A stretch of 64,000 nucleotides of DNA from Otis tarda (taxonomy: Eukaryota; Chordata; Aves; Otidiformes; Otididae), in the NCBI GenBank assembly GCA_026413225.1, contig CM048591.1, positions 76,434,009 to 76,498,008 on the forward strand. The letters run 5' to 3'. Positions within the stretch are counted from its first letter, which is position 1. Every line of letters begins with the position of its first letter. Below, piece by piece: positions 12,554 through 24,265 of this stretch. The notes under the pieces were generated by a model. The model had not been told where the DNA came from and did not search any database. It saw only the letters and a list, made by a program, of their open reading frames with translations. A program made the translations under genes and the position numbers.

Positions 12554-12650
12554 CAGAATCATAGAACTGTAGCATCGTAGAATGGTTTGGGTGAGCAGGG
12601 ACCTGTAAAGGCCACCCAGTGCAAGCCCGCTGCAGGCAGCAGGGACATTA
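12554..12650 (-). mobile_element. CR1 3' end fragment
   Basis: AGAATCATAGAACTGTAGCA followed by TAGAATGGTTTGGGTGAGCA and GGGACCTGTAAAGGCCACCC is the reverse complement of a CR1 3' terminus with its short tail repeats. Only about 100 bases remain. Confidence 0.85.
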
Positions 12651-12727
12651 GATGCTAGTGGACCTTTGCAGGTTTTAAATTATTTTTTTTTCCTGTCAAA
12701 GTTGTAGCTTGTATTTCAGTCTTTGGG

Positions 12728-12748
12728 AAAAAAAAAAAAAAAAAAAAA
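12728..12748 (+). repeat. A21 homopolymer
   Basis: Uninterrupted run of 21 A residues. No retroposed coding sequence was recognised directly upstream, so this is scored as a simple repeat. Confidence 0.9.
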
Positions 12749-12749
12749 T

Positions 12750-14225
12750 CACAGCAAACCAGAAATCTCCACCACAGTTTTCACCACCGTGTGTTTCTCC
12801 AAGCCACCAGAATCTCCCCTGTCACGGGAGCACCTTCGGGGAGTCTGTGAGCGTGAGTCCGTGGGTCTGTCCCGGGTCAGCAGCAGTGATGCTAAACCTC
12901 GTTTGTACCCCCGTTCCGAGGCCACTCTTCTGGCTTCGTGGCAGCAAACACCGAGCGGTAGTGACCGACTAGACTCGGTGCGGCTCGGCTGTCAGCATCC
13001 ACGGCAGGAAGGTGGCACGGACACAGCAGTGAGGGAGCTTCACGGTGTAAATCGCTGCAGACCTGTCCAGCGGTAAAACCCAGAGTGCAATCGCAGGAAA
13101 CGCGAGAAGGTGCTACAGTAAGTATTTAAAGAGAGGAGTTTCCCACACTAAAACTGAAAAAAAAAAAATTCCACAGATAATTCCACAGAAAGCAGCCTGC
13201 AAAGCTTGTGAGCAGTTAGGGTGCTGGTGAAACTGGTCGAAAGCGACCCTGCAGCCTCTCCAGCTGGTTTTAACGTTGGGTTTGGCACCATCGCTGTTGC
13301 TGCGAGGTCTGGGCAGCCCGTCCAGGGAACCCCAGTTCTCCTCCTCAAAAACCCCAATTTTGGTGCCCGCAGCAGGGGATGGGCACAGGGGGCAAGTGCA
13401 GCCCCTCCGTCCCACACGGGAGCTGGGGGGCGGCCGAAGGGACGAGGCAGCGGCAGCACAGTCACAGCCGCCGAGCTCGGATAGAGTTTGAAGGCAAAGC
13501 TTTCAAACCCACAGCAGGAAGCCTTGCTGCTACATGAGGGTAATAAACCGGTGTGAACGCGCGCCGCCTCCGACACGGCCATGTGCACCGCCCGCGTCCG
13601 CAGCGAGCCCTCTGCTGCGTGTGCTGGTTCCGTCACATTAACTCATCCCGCGTAGCCATGGCAACACGTGCGAAGAACATGCTGCCGGAGGGTCCGGATC
13701 CGGCGCCAGCACACCCCGGCACCGCTGAGCTCGGCCCCAGCGTGCGTGCCGCCCTGGGGAGCAAACCATTAACAAGGCTCCTTAATTTTCTTCATCAGGA
13801 ACACCTCTGCTCACGGACTGCCAATCTGAGAGGTCTTGAAAAAAATCCCCAGAGCCAAGGGGAAAAAAAAGGAAAAATCAGCCCAACAGCAAGACTTCGA
13901 GTGAGCACCAAACGGCTCCGTTATCTGCACGGAGGGGGAACCGATGCTGCCTGGCTGCCTGGTTTGCAGCTCGTGAGCATCCCACGCTTGCGTTTGTGAG
14001 CGGCAAAATCCCCCTCCTCGGACAGGGACACGCGGCCCCGGCTCTCCAGCAGCTCCCATCCCCTCCAGAGCCCGAGTGCCCTGGAGATTTTGTGAGGCTA
14101 CAGACGAGGCTGCTCTCTGAGGAGGGAGAATGATGTGACAGGAGGCACGGCTCAGGCGACACCGGTGGCAGCAAGAGCATGGGAAGGGGGGAGGGAGTGG
14201 AAAGAAAGCACGAAATCCATCAAAC
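12750..14225. other. Noncoding; GC-rich, nothing recognised
   Basis: CpG-rich pieces lie at about 13550-13750, with a GC-rich piece at 13380-13480. No exon or repeat was recognised. Confidence 0.5.
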
Positions 14226-14229
14226 CCGT

Positions 14230-14570
14230 ATTTGTCTCATTAAAAGTATTTTTAATTTATAATGTCCTGGAATGTAGTTGTCACCCAGCTGTGCAGCCAT
14301 CACCATATTGCCTCTCACTTCTTTTTTTTTCCAGCTCCTCTCTCCCACCTCACTGGGACTGCCATCAATTTCTTCCCATCAGCAGCAGTTACAGTAAACG
14401 GATTCATCTGTGGGCAATGGGAGCTGGGAGACAAAGGTGACAATATAATTAAGGTTTTTAATTCTATGCCTGAACAGTTAAGTCCAGAACTCATGATAAT
14501 TAGCTGGCTGCAATGAAAGATTTTTAGTCGTTATTTTCCCTTTCTTTCGTGTAATTGTTCGCTTTGGCTA
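14230..14570. promoter_or_regulatory. Candidate conserved noncoding element
   Basis: Non-repetitive block with evenly mixed composition and many TAAT cores (ATATAATTAAGG, TTTTTAATTC, GATAATTAGC), an E-box (CAGCTG) and ACAAAGG, a SOX/TCF-like site. Flanks are GC-rich. No conservation data are available here. Confidence 0.35.
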
Positions 14571-14997
14571 GCTACATTTGTCCTTTATTCTGAATCCTTG
14601 CTGGACGATGCTCTGCCTTTCCGTCTATCACCTGGGACTGCAAGAGGGGTGTTGGTAGTGCAGGGACTTACAAACGGTGGACATGGGCACTGGGCAGCAT
14701 CCCCGATCTCACGCTGCGCTGGTGCCTCTCGCACGCGCGCGGGGCAGGGGAGCTCTGCCAGAGGAAGCTGGTCACACCTCTGGATCAGCTGAGGAGCACG
14801 TGGATGGAGAAGCAAGGAAAAAGGAAGAAGGGAAGGGTTCTCATACCACAGCACCTAAGATAAACAAAGTAGGTGCTGGTTTCAACATCACGGCCCTGTG
14901 TGCGCCCAGTGCGTGGCCCTTGGCTGCTGCTGATACAGAGGAACGGTTATCACAGAGATTCAGAAATGCACCCTCACATTTTTTTTTCCTCTAAAAA

Positions 14998-15387
14998 ATG
15001 AAAAGAAGCAGTAATTGCCTGGTTAGCCTCCTAACGGTTTCTGTGCTTTTGCATTCCATAACCTACATGACACCCGTGGCTGAGCCACCGCACAGGGTGA
15101 AGAGAGCTCCTTCATCAGTGGTGATGCCACCAGAGGCTGTCTTTCAGGGCAAGGAGGAAAAAACCTCTCCAAGAACATCTCCGTTAGAAGGAAGAAGGAG
15201 GAAATGCCAAAACATTCGGTTTTTAATGCTGGGCAGTAAAGATCTCTTGAGGCCTGCCTCCTCCTCACAGTTTGCACCACCAGCTCCTGGTGCTGCCAGC
15301 AGAAAACCTTCACGCCTGTCTTTGACCTTGCACAATCGGAGCGCGAGGGCTGCCAGCACACTCCAGCTTGACCTTCACCCAAGATAA
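14998..15387 (+). CDS. Speculative single-exon small secreted-peptide-like ORF
   Basis: This is a 129-residue open frame. Its first 26 residues look like a signal peptide: Lys-Arg at positions 2-3, then a hydrophobic stretch with LVSLLTVSVLL. It is followed by polybasic sites, HRVKR at about 33-37 and GRRRK at about 68-72, as in prohormones. The ATG has A at -3. I recognise no known hormone family, there is no clear amidation site, and no second exon or TATA box was identified. The remainder is Ser/Pro/Ala-rich, as chance frames in GC-rich DNA are. It is recorded because of the N-terminal pattern only; a chance ORF is more likely. Confidence 0.12.
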   Translation: MKRSSNCLVSLLTVSVLLHSITYMTPVAEPPHRVKRAPSSVVMPPEAVFQGKEEKTSPRTSPLEGRRRKCQNIRFLMLGSKDLLRPASSSQFAPPAPGAASRKPSRLSLTLHNRSARAASTLQLDLHPR

Positions 15388-17365
15388 ACGCCCACGGCAC
15401 AGTCCTCCCAAATGCACAGGGGTATTCTTTGACACCATCACATTTAGTCTTGGCTGTCTGGTGTATGGGAGCTGTGGAACACCTTACCCTTTCCTGGTTT
15501 GGTCCCTAGTGCACGCGCCCTCCATCAACACCTTCTGAGAAGGGTTCTGCAGGCTTCAGGTCTATTGGCTCAGTGAGTATTAGTCAAAATACATCACGCT
15601 TTTTAGGGGTTTCAGAGCGACTTTTCTGTGGCCCAAAGATCTAAAAAGCCATAAATTCAGTGGGGGTAAGCAAGACACCCTCCCACTCAGCCGGCATTTA
15701 GCCATAGCTCAGAGGACTACGACCACGGGAAAGCAGGCGAGCGTTTGGCGCAAAGGCCGGAACAAGAGGCAGGAATCAGTGAGCAATGAGCTAACACGTG
15801 CATTTGGAAAGTTTCAGCTGGAATAAAACAGCAGCAGCATTGTATGCAGTACATACTCTATGTACTGCAAAAGCGGTCACAAGAGGTACTGGGAGGGTGT
15901 TATGCAACGCTAACTTTGACTTATCACATAACTTAGCACGTAACACCAGTAAGACCCTGCAGAGAGACTATTTTGGCAAGTAATTTGCCCTCTCTGACCT
16001 GCCTGTAATCCGTGATAGCGCTCTCATTGCTTCAACGCTGAGTGGACTGGAAAAGAGACAGAAAAAAAACGTCTTTCGAAAAAAAATACAAAGGGAAAAG
16101 TCAGCCCTACAAGGGAAAACCAGACGCTGACAAGTCACGTAATGAGTAAGTAGAAATGTTCCTGTCGACCCACTGCTCGGTTGTCTCTGAGGATGACATT
16201 CCCCCTCCTGACCCGCCATGCACCCATTCCTTTGCTTTAGGATAAAATTTCAGCTGGAGGTGTTTCAGAAGAGCTCTGTTTGGTTACCTCTGTGTCCTAG
16301 GGGCTGCGAAAGGCTTTCCTCAAGCTCAGAGATGCATTCGGCGTCTTGCACGAGCCGGACAAAACCTGGCAAGTGGGGAGGAGATGGCACTGGGGGCCTA
16401 ATTTGTCACAGGGCTCAGTTACTCCTAAACCAGTTCAGCGCCAGGCCGATGGTGGAGACAGCGAGCTACCTAGGGATAACAGTGTCATCTTCCGTGAGGG
16501 GCATTTAAATCTGGATGACTGGCTACTAATGACCACTGGCATCAGCGCCCACGCCAACGACTGCTCTCGCCACGTCTGTAGCCGTGTCTGGTACCTTGGG
16601 GTTGGCTGTGAAGGAGCAGGAGGAAAATGGAGGAACTCCAGCTTTCCACACCAAAATAACCCTTAAAATCTGTCTCAACATGCCAAAAATGCAGTTTTAG
16701 TCCTCAGCTCCCTTCTCCCCACCTCCCCAGCAGTGTTTTAGGGAAACAAGCATCTCCTGGGAAAGTGTGTGCTCATGCTAAGAGGATCTTGTTCTGAGGC
16801 TCAGCTCAGCTCGTTACACATCTCACTTGGAACCAGGACAACCTCCTCCCCTAAGCCAGGACGGCACATCTGCCCAGCGAGTTGGAGCCCTTGGGCTTAC
16901 TGGGCTACGTTGCTTGGGCCAGGAGATTTTTTCTCATCAAGTTTTTACCAGGGGAACCTCACAAGCCGTCCCTGCAGCCACAGGGCAGCAGGGGCAACCG
17001 CCCCGTTAATGCCACCAGGAGCTGTCCCAGATGGTGGCTGGGAAGGACGTGGAAGGCGCGGGCCTCACCGCTGGCTCCCTCCTCCGCTCTTCCTCCTCCT
17101 GCCCCGCCAGCCGGGTCCGGGCTCTGCCAGGCATCCCTCCGCACGCACTGCTGTCTGCGCATCCTTGCAGGGCTGGGAGGAGTTCCCAGACCGGTATCTG
17201 GAAACTGTGATGTTCAACAGTCCCAGGTGCTCCCACACCCTCTCTCCTGAGTTTTCACCCCAGATGCTCACTTGCACCTTCACTTTCTCCTCTCTCCTGG
17301 GCATGTTCTTGAAACCTGCGGCAAGAGTTCATGTACGTGTTCCCGTGCCCTTGAATCCATTAACT
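15388..17365. other. Noncoding; nothing recognised
   Basis: Mixed composition. The open frame at 16769-17377 has a composition expected of GC-rich noncoding DNA and matches no family I know. Confidence 0.5.
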
Positions 17366-17610
17366 GTGGCAAAATGATTAATTATTTTAGCCTCTTTATG
17401 GCATCACTGTTACCTTACTGCACATTCACACTTCTGCTTGTATAAATGATAGTCTTAAAATAAGGACGTGTTATTGAACTATTTATAATCAGAGCTGTCT
17501 GGAGCAGAAAAAGATCCAAACGGGCGTAAGAAAGCAACAAAAGTTAATGATTCAGAGATAAAATACTATGTTTTAATCTACAGGGTGTGTGACAAATCCA
17601 AGAAATTAGA
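17366..17610. promoter_or_regulatory. Candidate conserved noncoding element
   Basis: Abrupt A/T-rich, non-repetitive block containing ATGATTAATTATTTTAGCC, TAAATGATAGTC, TATTTATAATCAGAG and AGTTAATGATTCAG. Repeated TGATTAAT-like homeodomain cores within 250 bases suggest an enhancer. Confidence 0.35.
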
Positions 17611-20600
17611 AGCTAAAAGGGTACATGGCTGAGGCAGGAGCCTCAGGACGCGTCTCCAGCTGCTGTAAAATTAGCACCATCTCAGAGGGAGCACAGCTTT
17701 GGCTAAAACACCCGGGGAAATTGCGGAGGCTCACCGTGCCCACGGCATTGATCCCCACAGCAGCCTCACGGAGGGACCAGGAGGCAGCTGAGGCTGGGAA
17801 CTCTGCCTGGAGCTCCAGCCAAGAAGGGGGATGTCGGTGCAGGGCCCCTCCCTCGCTGGCTGCGGAGCTGGGGGTGCCGGCAAGGGTGCAACAGCACGGG
17901 GGAACGCTGATGGATCCATGGCGCGGGGGCCCTGTCCTGGACGGGGGTTTTCCTCCTGGGCCGGCAGGCTGTCAGACTGACCTGTGGGGGTTTTCTTCCC
18001 TCGTTCTATCTCCACTGAACTGTCAGTCTTGATGGCAATGAAAATCTTACATCTTACATCCTCTGCGCACATTTCCACCGGCACATCTTTCTCCCACGTG
18101 CTGTGACAGAACACTTGTGCTGCGGACAAGGACGCAGACCTAGTGGGTCGGTTCCTGGAGGTCTCCTGGAAACCCCTGCCTCCTCTCCTGACCCACAGCC
18201 ATGCCTGCTGCTCTCCACAGGTTACCCAGGCCAGGACCCCCTCTGCCACGTCAGCACGTGGGCGCAGTGGGACACTTCTGCGTGGAAACACCAGGAGCAG
18301 AGGCAGTAGGTGAGACCTTCCCGCCCTGCCACCACCCCTTCCCGTAATCCTGTTCCAGTGATCACCGCCCATGTGTCTGGTCCAGATGGCGACGGCGGCA
18401 TCTGACTCCAGGAGGATTTGGGGGAGGCAGATAACAACACAATGGCCAAGGGACGGCAATGCACCTCCCTAACCACAGTGCTCGTCAGCGTCCACCTCAC
18501 ACTGAATTTGGTAGAAACGAACATCCGCAGCCGGTGTACAAATACAGCTATGAGTCAATTTTCTTACTCCAGAAATAGTGAGGAGCCCAAGAGCCCTTGG
18601 AGCTCTCCTGCACGGAGGTGGGCTGCACGTCGGGATCTCCCCTGGGGCAGGGACGCCTCTCAAGGTTACTCCTCGAGGCTGAGAGATTCCTTGCCCCAAC
18701 AGATCCTGGGTAAGCGACTAATATTGTGGTAAACACTGAAATCTTCGCTAAGTGATAGAAAGGATCGATTGTGCACACAATCCTTCAGACCGTTGGCCAA
18801 GCCTGGGACTCGGACTGGATCCAGCCGCACCGGAGTCCTCTCTGAGAAGGAGTTTAGAAAGAAAAGGAGTCCTTCCTGAATCTCCTGGCTCGACCGGACG
18901 GTCTCCCTGACAGTTTTGTCTGCCCTGTCCTCCATGCAGTATAAAGTCCTGCGTACCTCGCCATCGAATGGTGTTAAATCACTGCCACTTTTACCATGTA
19001 CTCTCAAACTTGTTAAATCACTGTTCTACGTCAATAAAATATATTGTTGCTTCTCTCTTACGGGAGAAGTGCGTCACTCCCATCTGTGCCAGCCCTGCCC
19101 GCTCCGGCCACGCAGCGAGCCTGGAGAGCAGACCACCTCGGGCACGGCGGGGCGCGGCGGCACCGTCCTGGGAAACGAGCCCACGCCAGTCCGAGCTGCA
19201 CCCCTACACCAGCCCGCGCGCACCGCCTGTGCCCTTCTGAGACCTCAGTGAAACGCGCGGAACTGTAGCGTACACAAATGCGGGACGAGTGAAGTCCTGC
19301 AAAGTCTCGGACGCTGCAGGCTTGCTTCCCCGCGCTCTCGGCAGCGGGTGCAAACAGACGAAAACCAGGGGATAGATATCTGCAGGAGCAGAGGCAGAAG
19401 TGCTGTTGCCTGGCTTACGCTCTGCAGGGCCATGCTCTTTGAAGCTTGGAATTATGAAAAGCGTACCCCCAGGCTTCTTCGGTAAATTACGGCGTTTCCA
19501 GGTATCTCTAGCATCCTTCAGATTTAAATTTTCACTTGATTTCAGGTGAAAGTCCCATAAAGTCAGTCTGCCTGTACTCTGGATTTTGCCGCTTGTACTG
19601 CTGGAGAGTTTGTTGCTGTCACTTCATTCAGTTGGAAACACTGCTAATCTCATCCATACTACAGTTTTCCCAGATTTATATGGCCACATCGGTCAGTCGC
19701 ATTACTTGAACACGTACTCGGACAACCACCCAGTGCGCGAGGTTCCCTCCTGGGCGCGAACACAGGGGATCAGAACAGGCAGGCACCCCGAGAAGTTGCC
19801 GTCTGTTCTTGCAGAGACCGTGACAAGGTTCTTTATAACCCTCAGCTGTAAATTGCAGGCGAACCATGTTCTTGTAGTTGGCAGGCTGCGTTACATCATA
19901 AGCCTTTGGAAAAGCCCAGGGATGCTGCTTTCAGGAGTAGTTCAAACAGAAAAACCTTTTTGGTGCAAGCGGAAATATTAGTCCAGTCATGGTAAAATTC
20001 GCCTCCTCGATCAAATGGCGGCACTGGCCACTAAACAGAAAAAAAGCAGTACGGCTACGTGTTCCTGGCAGGTTCTCTAGCAGGTGGAGAGAAGACAGTC
20101 GTTAATCCTGCTTAAATTTGCAGGAGTCATATACAGATAACACAGAAAATACAGCCACGCGTGTTTTCCTTCAGAGGGCCGGGAAGCAGAACACTGGAAA
20201 CGGTCATTTACAACTGCAGCTGCTGTCGGCACATACTGGGCTTCTGGTCTTTTCAGAAAAACGACAAATTCACGCATACAATTTGTGACTATTGAACAGA
20301 AATCACGTGAAATCATGCAGGTTCTGGATTTAGTTCAAGGAAAATTTTGTTTCTGTTTTTTTCCTGAGCTATGTATTTTGTCTCTAGGCAAAGGCTTGTA
20401 CTCTACACAATTTGTGCCTCAGAATTGCGTGTTGGACCCAGAACAGCTGTGTACCTGCTGTCCTGTCTACCAGCCACAGCCAGTGAGAGCCCCTGTTTAA
20501 ATATCTAACACACATAAAGGGCAAGAGAGCGAGACAGCTGCCTGTTCCCGGGGCATGGCAGAAGAGGTGCTGTGCCCAGGGTCGCCCAGGCTTCCAGCGG

Positions 20601-20765
20601 GGACAGAATCCGGGATTCCTGCAGCCCCAGCTCAGAGCCTCCGTGCCCGGCCTCCTGCTTTTGCTGCGTGTTTGGTGTTTGGTCATGGACGGCTGCCATG
20701 AAAACATGAAAGGGTAAAACAAGTTTGTCATAAAAAAACACAAAAAAGAGGGAAAAACAAGCGTT
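17611..20765. other. Noncoding; nothing recognised
   Basis: GC-rich to 19000 apart from an A/T-rich patch at about 18960-19070 that includes an AATAAA (19034-19039). No exon or repeat was recognised. Confidence 0.45.
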
Positions 20766-20769
20766 TTTT

Positions 20770-20972
20770 TTTTACACTGAGGGTGGTGTCACACTGTCCC
20801 AGGTTGCGCAGAGAGGCGGTGGATGCCCCATCCCTGGAAACGTTCCAGGCCAGGTTGGCCGGGGCTCTGAGCAACCTGATCTGGTTGGAGATGTCCCTGC
20901 TCCTGGCAGGGGGGTTGGACTAGATGGCGTCTAATGGTCTTTTCCCACCCAGACCCTTCTGCGGCTCTAAAT
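20770..20972 (+). mobile_element. CR1 3' end, plus strand
   Basis: Contains TTACACTGAGGGTGGTG, GGATGCCCCATCCCTGGAAA, AACCTGATCTGGTTGGAGAT and GGGGGGTTGGACTAGATGGC, the CR1 3' consensus, with little divergence. The tail repeats are degenerate. Confidence 0.93.
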
Positions 20973-20974
20973 CA

Positions 20975-23900
20975 GTTTTATTTCATTTGTTTTGGCCATG
21001 CTGGTCCCTCCACAGCTCCTGTACTGGTTGGGGGTCACCTCTGCCCATTCTCAGCGCACTCCCTGTCCTGCTTGGTCCTGCCTTGGGTGCCAACACAACT
21101 CTCACCCACCACTACCACCCACCCCGGGAAGCCGGGAGAGGCGCTGGGCAGCGGGCAGGGCTGGGCCGTCGGCGTTGCCGGTTGGTGTCGCGGTGCAGAG
21201 CGCGAAGCAGCCGTGGCTGTTGGTGGTGGGGGGACACGACGAGCTCCTCCGCTCCAGGAGAGCCCGGAGCTGGGTGTCCCTGACCCAGGGGAGAGCCCTT
21301 CCACCCTGCTGCTCACAGCTGCCTCCAGCTCTTCACAGCAGTAAATCCTGCTTGAATCCTGCTGGGTCTGGAGCATCCACGCTGCGGTCGGAGCGTTTCC
21401 AGCGAGCAGAGCAGGCTGGTGTGCCCAAGTCCTGGTGCCCAGGCACTGGCCCTCGAAACTCAGGAATCAGCGTTCCTCAAACCCCACCACGAGTGTGGTC
21501 TGCCTTTGCCAAAGCGTCTCACCGCCAACTGGGCAACGAGCACCCTCCAGGCCCTCTGTCCAGCACGTTGTTGTTCAAGCTTAAAAGACCGACTTCTTGC
21601 ACTTGCACTGCTCCTCATCAGCCGTGTTTTGAGGATGCCAGACCTCACCTCCAGCAGCGGGGCTGAGATTGTCCAACACGGTGCCCAGGCAGAGCGGAGG
21701 GCGGGCAGCCCAGCGCACCCTGCTTTGGGAATTTGCTGAAGGAAATGGCAATCCTCCTGTCCCCATGGGAGGAGAAGCCCATGGAGACACTGGAGACTGG
21801 ACCCGCAGAGGTAGAGCACACTGCAATGGGAAACGTCCCCAGAGCTCCCATGGATGCACTCTGCCTCCACGCACCTCTTCAAGGCAAAGCGGTAGGATGG
21901 AGATGAGAAAGGGGAGCAGATCTGCAATCAGTCCTGTCTAATGCTTGTGTCCTGGCAGAACGGCCGCTGTGGGACAGAGCCACAGCATGCCTGAGCAACG
22001 GCCACGAAGCGGCACGGACCCACCATCCGCCTGCTCTGTGGCGAAGGCCGCGTCCCCGGCTGGTGTTGTTTCTCAGAACGAGGTGGATTTAGCCACCGCA
22101 GCTACTAAAACCCTGACACAAACCATTCTTGGGCACAAACCAGTCTTGGGCACAACCACCACCCTTAGCACTGCTGGCGCCGGTCGCCGGCGCTGTCTCC
22201 CGTGAGGCCGCTGGCAGAGCCGGGTTTGGCGGCACCTCACCCCCAGCGGCACCCCGCAGCGCTGCCACCCTGCCCCCTCCATCTCCGCCGCCCCGAGGAA
22301 GCACGGGTTCCCACCCTCGTGCGGCCAGCCACGCTTACGTGTGGAGATTTGCGGGAGAGACCGTTTCTGCACAAAACATTTCTGCGGGTACGGGGAGGAA
22401 ACCCAGCACTTTCCTTTACAGACTGTTACCGTGGCTGCTTTGGTGTTTTGGGGGTGATTTTTGTTGTTGTTTGTTTGTTTTACGGCACAGACCGCTCTAT
22501 ATCTTGCATCTTTTGACTTTCCAGGGTTCAAATCTGCAAATTGAATACCTTTCTCTTAATATCTGTATTCTTTTATTTAGCATTGCGGCCATTGTATTGA
22601 GATAGGGATGGAAAACACCGAAAACAGCAGTATGATAATTAAGGATAACCTTTGACAATAGATGGTAAAATATGTAGCTTATTTTATCTCACGATGTAAG
22701 TACACAGAACTGTTCATGAAGAAGGAAGATATTACTCAAACTAACAAGGACGGCAGGAAAAATATGGAACAAACAAGCTCCTGGCGAAACATCCGGAGCA
22801 CGGCTGGACAACAGCCAGCTGCCGTGAGCACTTAATGGCACACCGAGGCCCAGAGGTAAAAAGTGTCACCTCCTCTTCCTCGCGGCCTTCGTCCCCAAAG
22901 ACCCCCGTGCGACCACCAGACCACGGCGCAGGCGCAACAAGGAGGAGGCCGGGGCGCGGACCAGGGAAACGAGTTCCAGGAATGGGTCCGCCTTTTCGGG
23001 AAAGGTTATGAATCTGTATGGGCGTTTCGCAATCCTTATGAATATGTAAACGCTCCCGTGTATAAATACAGAAAGGTCCACTGACACAGGCGCGCACCTT
23101 TTTGGGAAGCGATTCCCCGTGCGCCCGGTGCGTCGGAAATAAAGTACACCTCCTTTACAACCTTCTGGGATGTGGAGTCTCTTTCTCTGCGCGTCTGTAT
23201 CTGGGAGATGACAGGGCACTATGCAGACCAAGAAGGAAAGCACCTGAGGTAGCAACCCTTGCAGCTACAAACACTTCAATATTTCACATTTCAGCCTGTT
23301 TTGAAAGCCTTACAGTAACAAGGGGCTGGAAATACACAAGCACACACGCGTATGTAAGTGTACATGTGCTCGCACACACACTTTTTTACCTTCTAGTTAC
23401 TAAATTTAAGATTATTGATAGAGCTGGCACGCCTGAGGGGTTCTTATTTCGATTCAGACTTGTTCCCGCTGGAGTTTTCCCAGTCATCCCAGGGAAAACC
23501 ATCTCGATGCTCGGACAGTTCATCATTCGGGTTCCCAGCCCCTGCTGCCGGTGCTGTAGGACGAGCAGCTTTCACCCTGTTTGGGGACGGAAGGATCGTA
23601 TTTTCCCGTCAGAGAGAGACAGCGGGCTATCAGCCCGTTCTGCTGTGGCGAGAAAGCTCTTTATCCTCCTCGAGCGAAAGTTGTAACACCTCAGCCTTTT
23701 CTGTAAAGCAGAACCATCGATTTCTGGTCACCTTTGACAGTAAGAGCCTGAAGTAGTTGTCACTGAAACCCAAACGATTTTCTACGAAGTTTAAGGAATT
23801 CTGGATATCTGAGCAGCTCTTCTTGCCAGCGTTGTGTAAAAACGTCAGCAATTAAAAAAAAAATTAGTGCTTGTAGGATTAATTTATTTGCAAAAAGCTT

Positions 23901-24165
23901 CCACAGACCGCAGGCGAGGCAACGCAGGCTGTCAGGCTGAGTACACCGATGCTCTTTTGGACGTGTTCATGAGCCCTGCGGGGTCATCGCCTGGGTGAAG
24001 AGGCCTGAGGAAAATCACCGAAATGCCCCAGAAAGGTTTAATTGTGCCGATACGAGGTCTTCCCAGCAAGCCTGAGCAGGGGCTGACCCGTGCGCCAGAT
24101 CGGTGCCTTTCAGGAGAAGGTGGCTCTGAGTGTGGCTTTAACCGTGCCCCCTCCTCTGCAGGACA
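20975..24165. other. Noncoding; small local repeats only
   Basis: GC-rich to about 22400, then an A/T-rich stretch (22480-22760). Two CTTGGGCACAA-containing copies (22119-22152) form a 17-base direct repeat. A CA-rich microsatellite lies at 23334-23381. No gene was recognised. Confidence 0.45.
23334..23381. repeat. CA/TG-rich simple repeat
   Basis: Imperfect CA-rich stretch (ACACAAGCACACACGCG, then CGCACACACAC) broken by short other sequence. Confidence 0.7.
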
Positions 24166-24265
24166 GGGACCCCCAGGGACCCCAGCCCCAGGCAGGGCGG
24201 CGCGGGGGGGCAGCCGGCGTGGGGGCCGCGGCGCGGTGCGGTGCTGCGGCTGGAAGCTGCGGAGC
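24166..24265. other. Very CpG-dense block, possible orphan CpG island core
   Basis: GGCGGCGCGGGGGG and GCCGCGGCGCGGTGCGGTGC give very high CpG density over about 100 bases, right beside A/T-richer sequence with TGATTGGATTAAG. No transcript start can be assigned. Confidence 0.45.
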
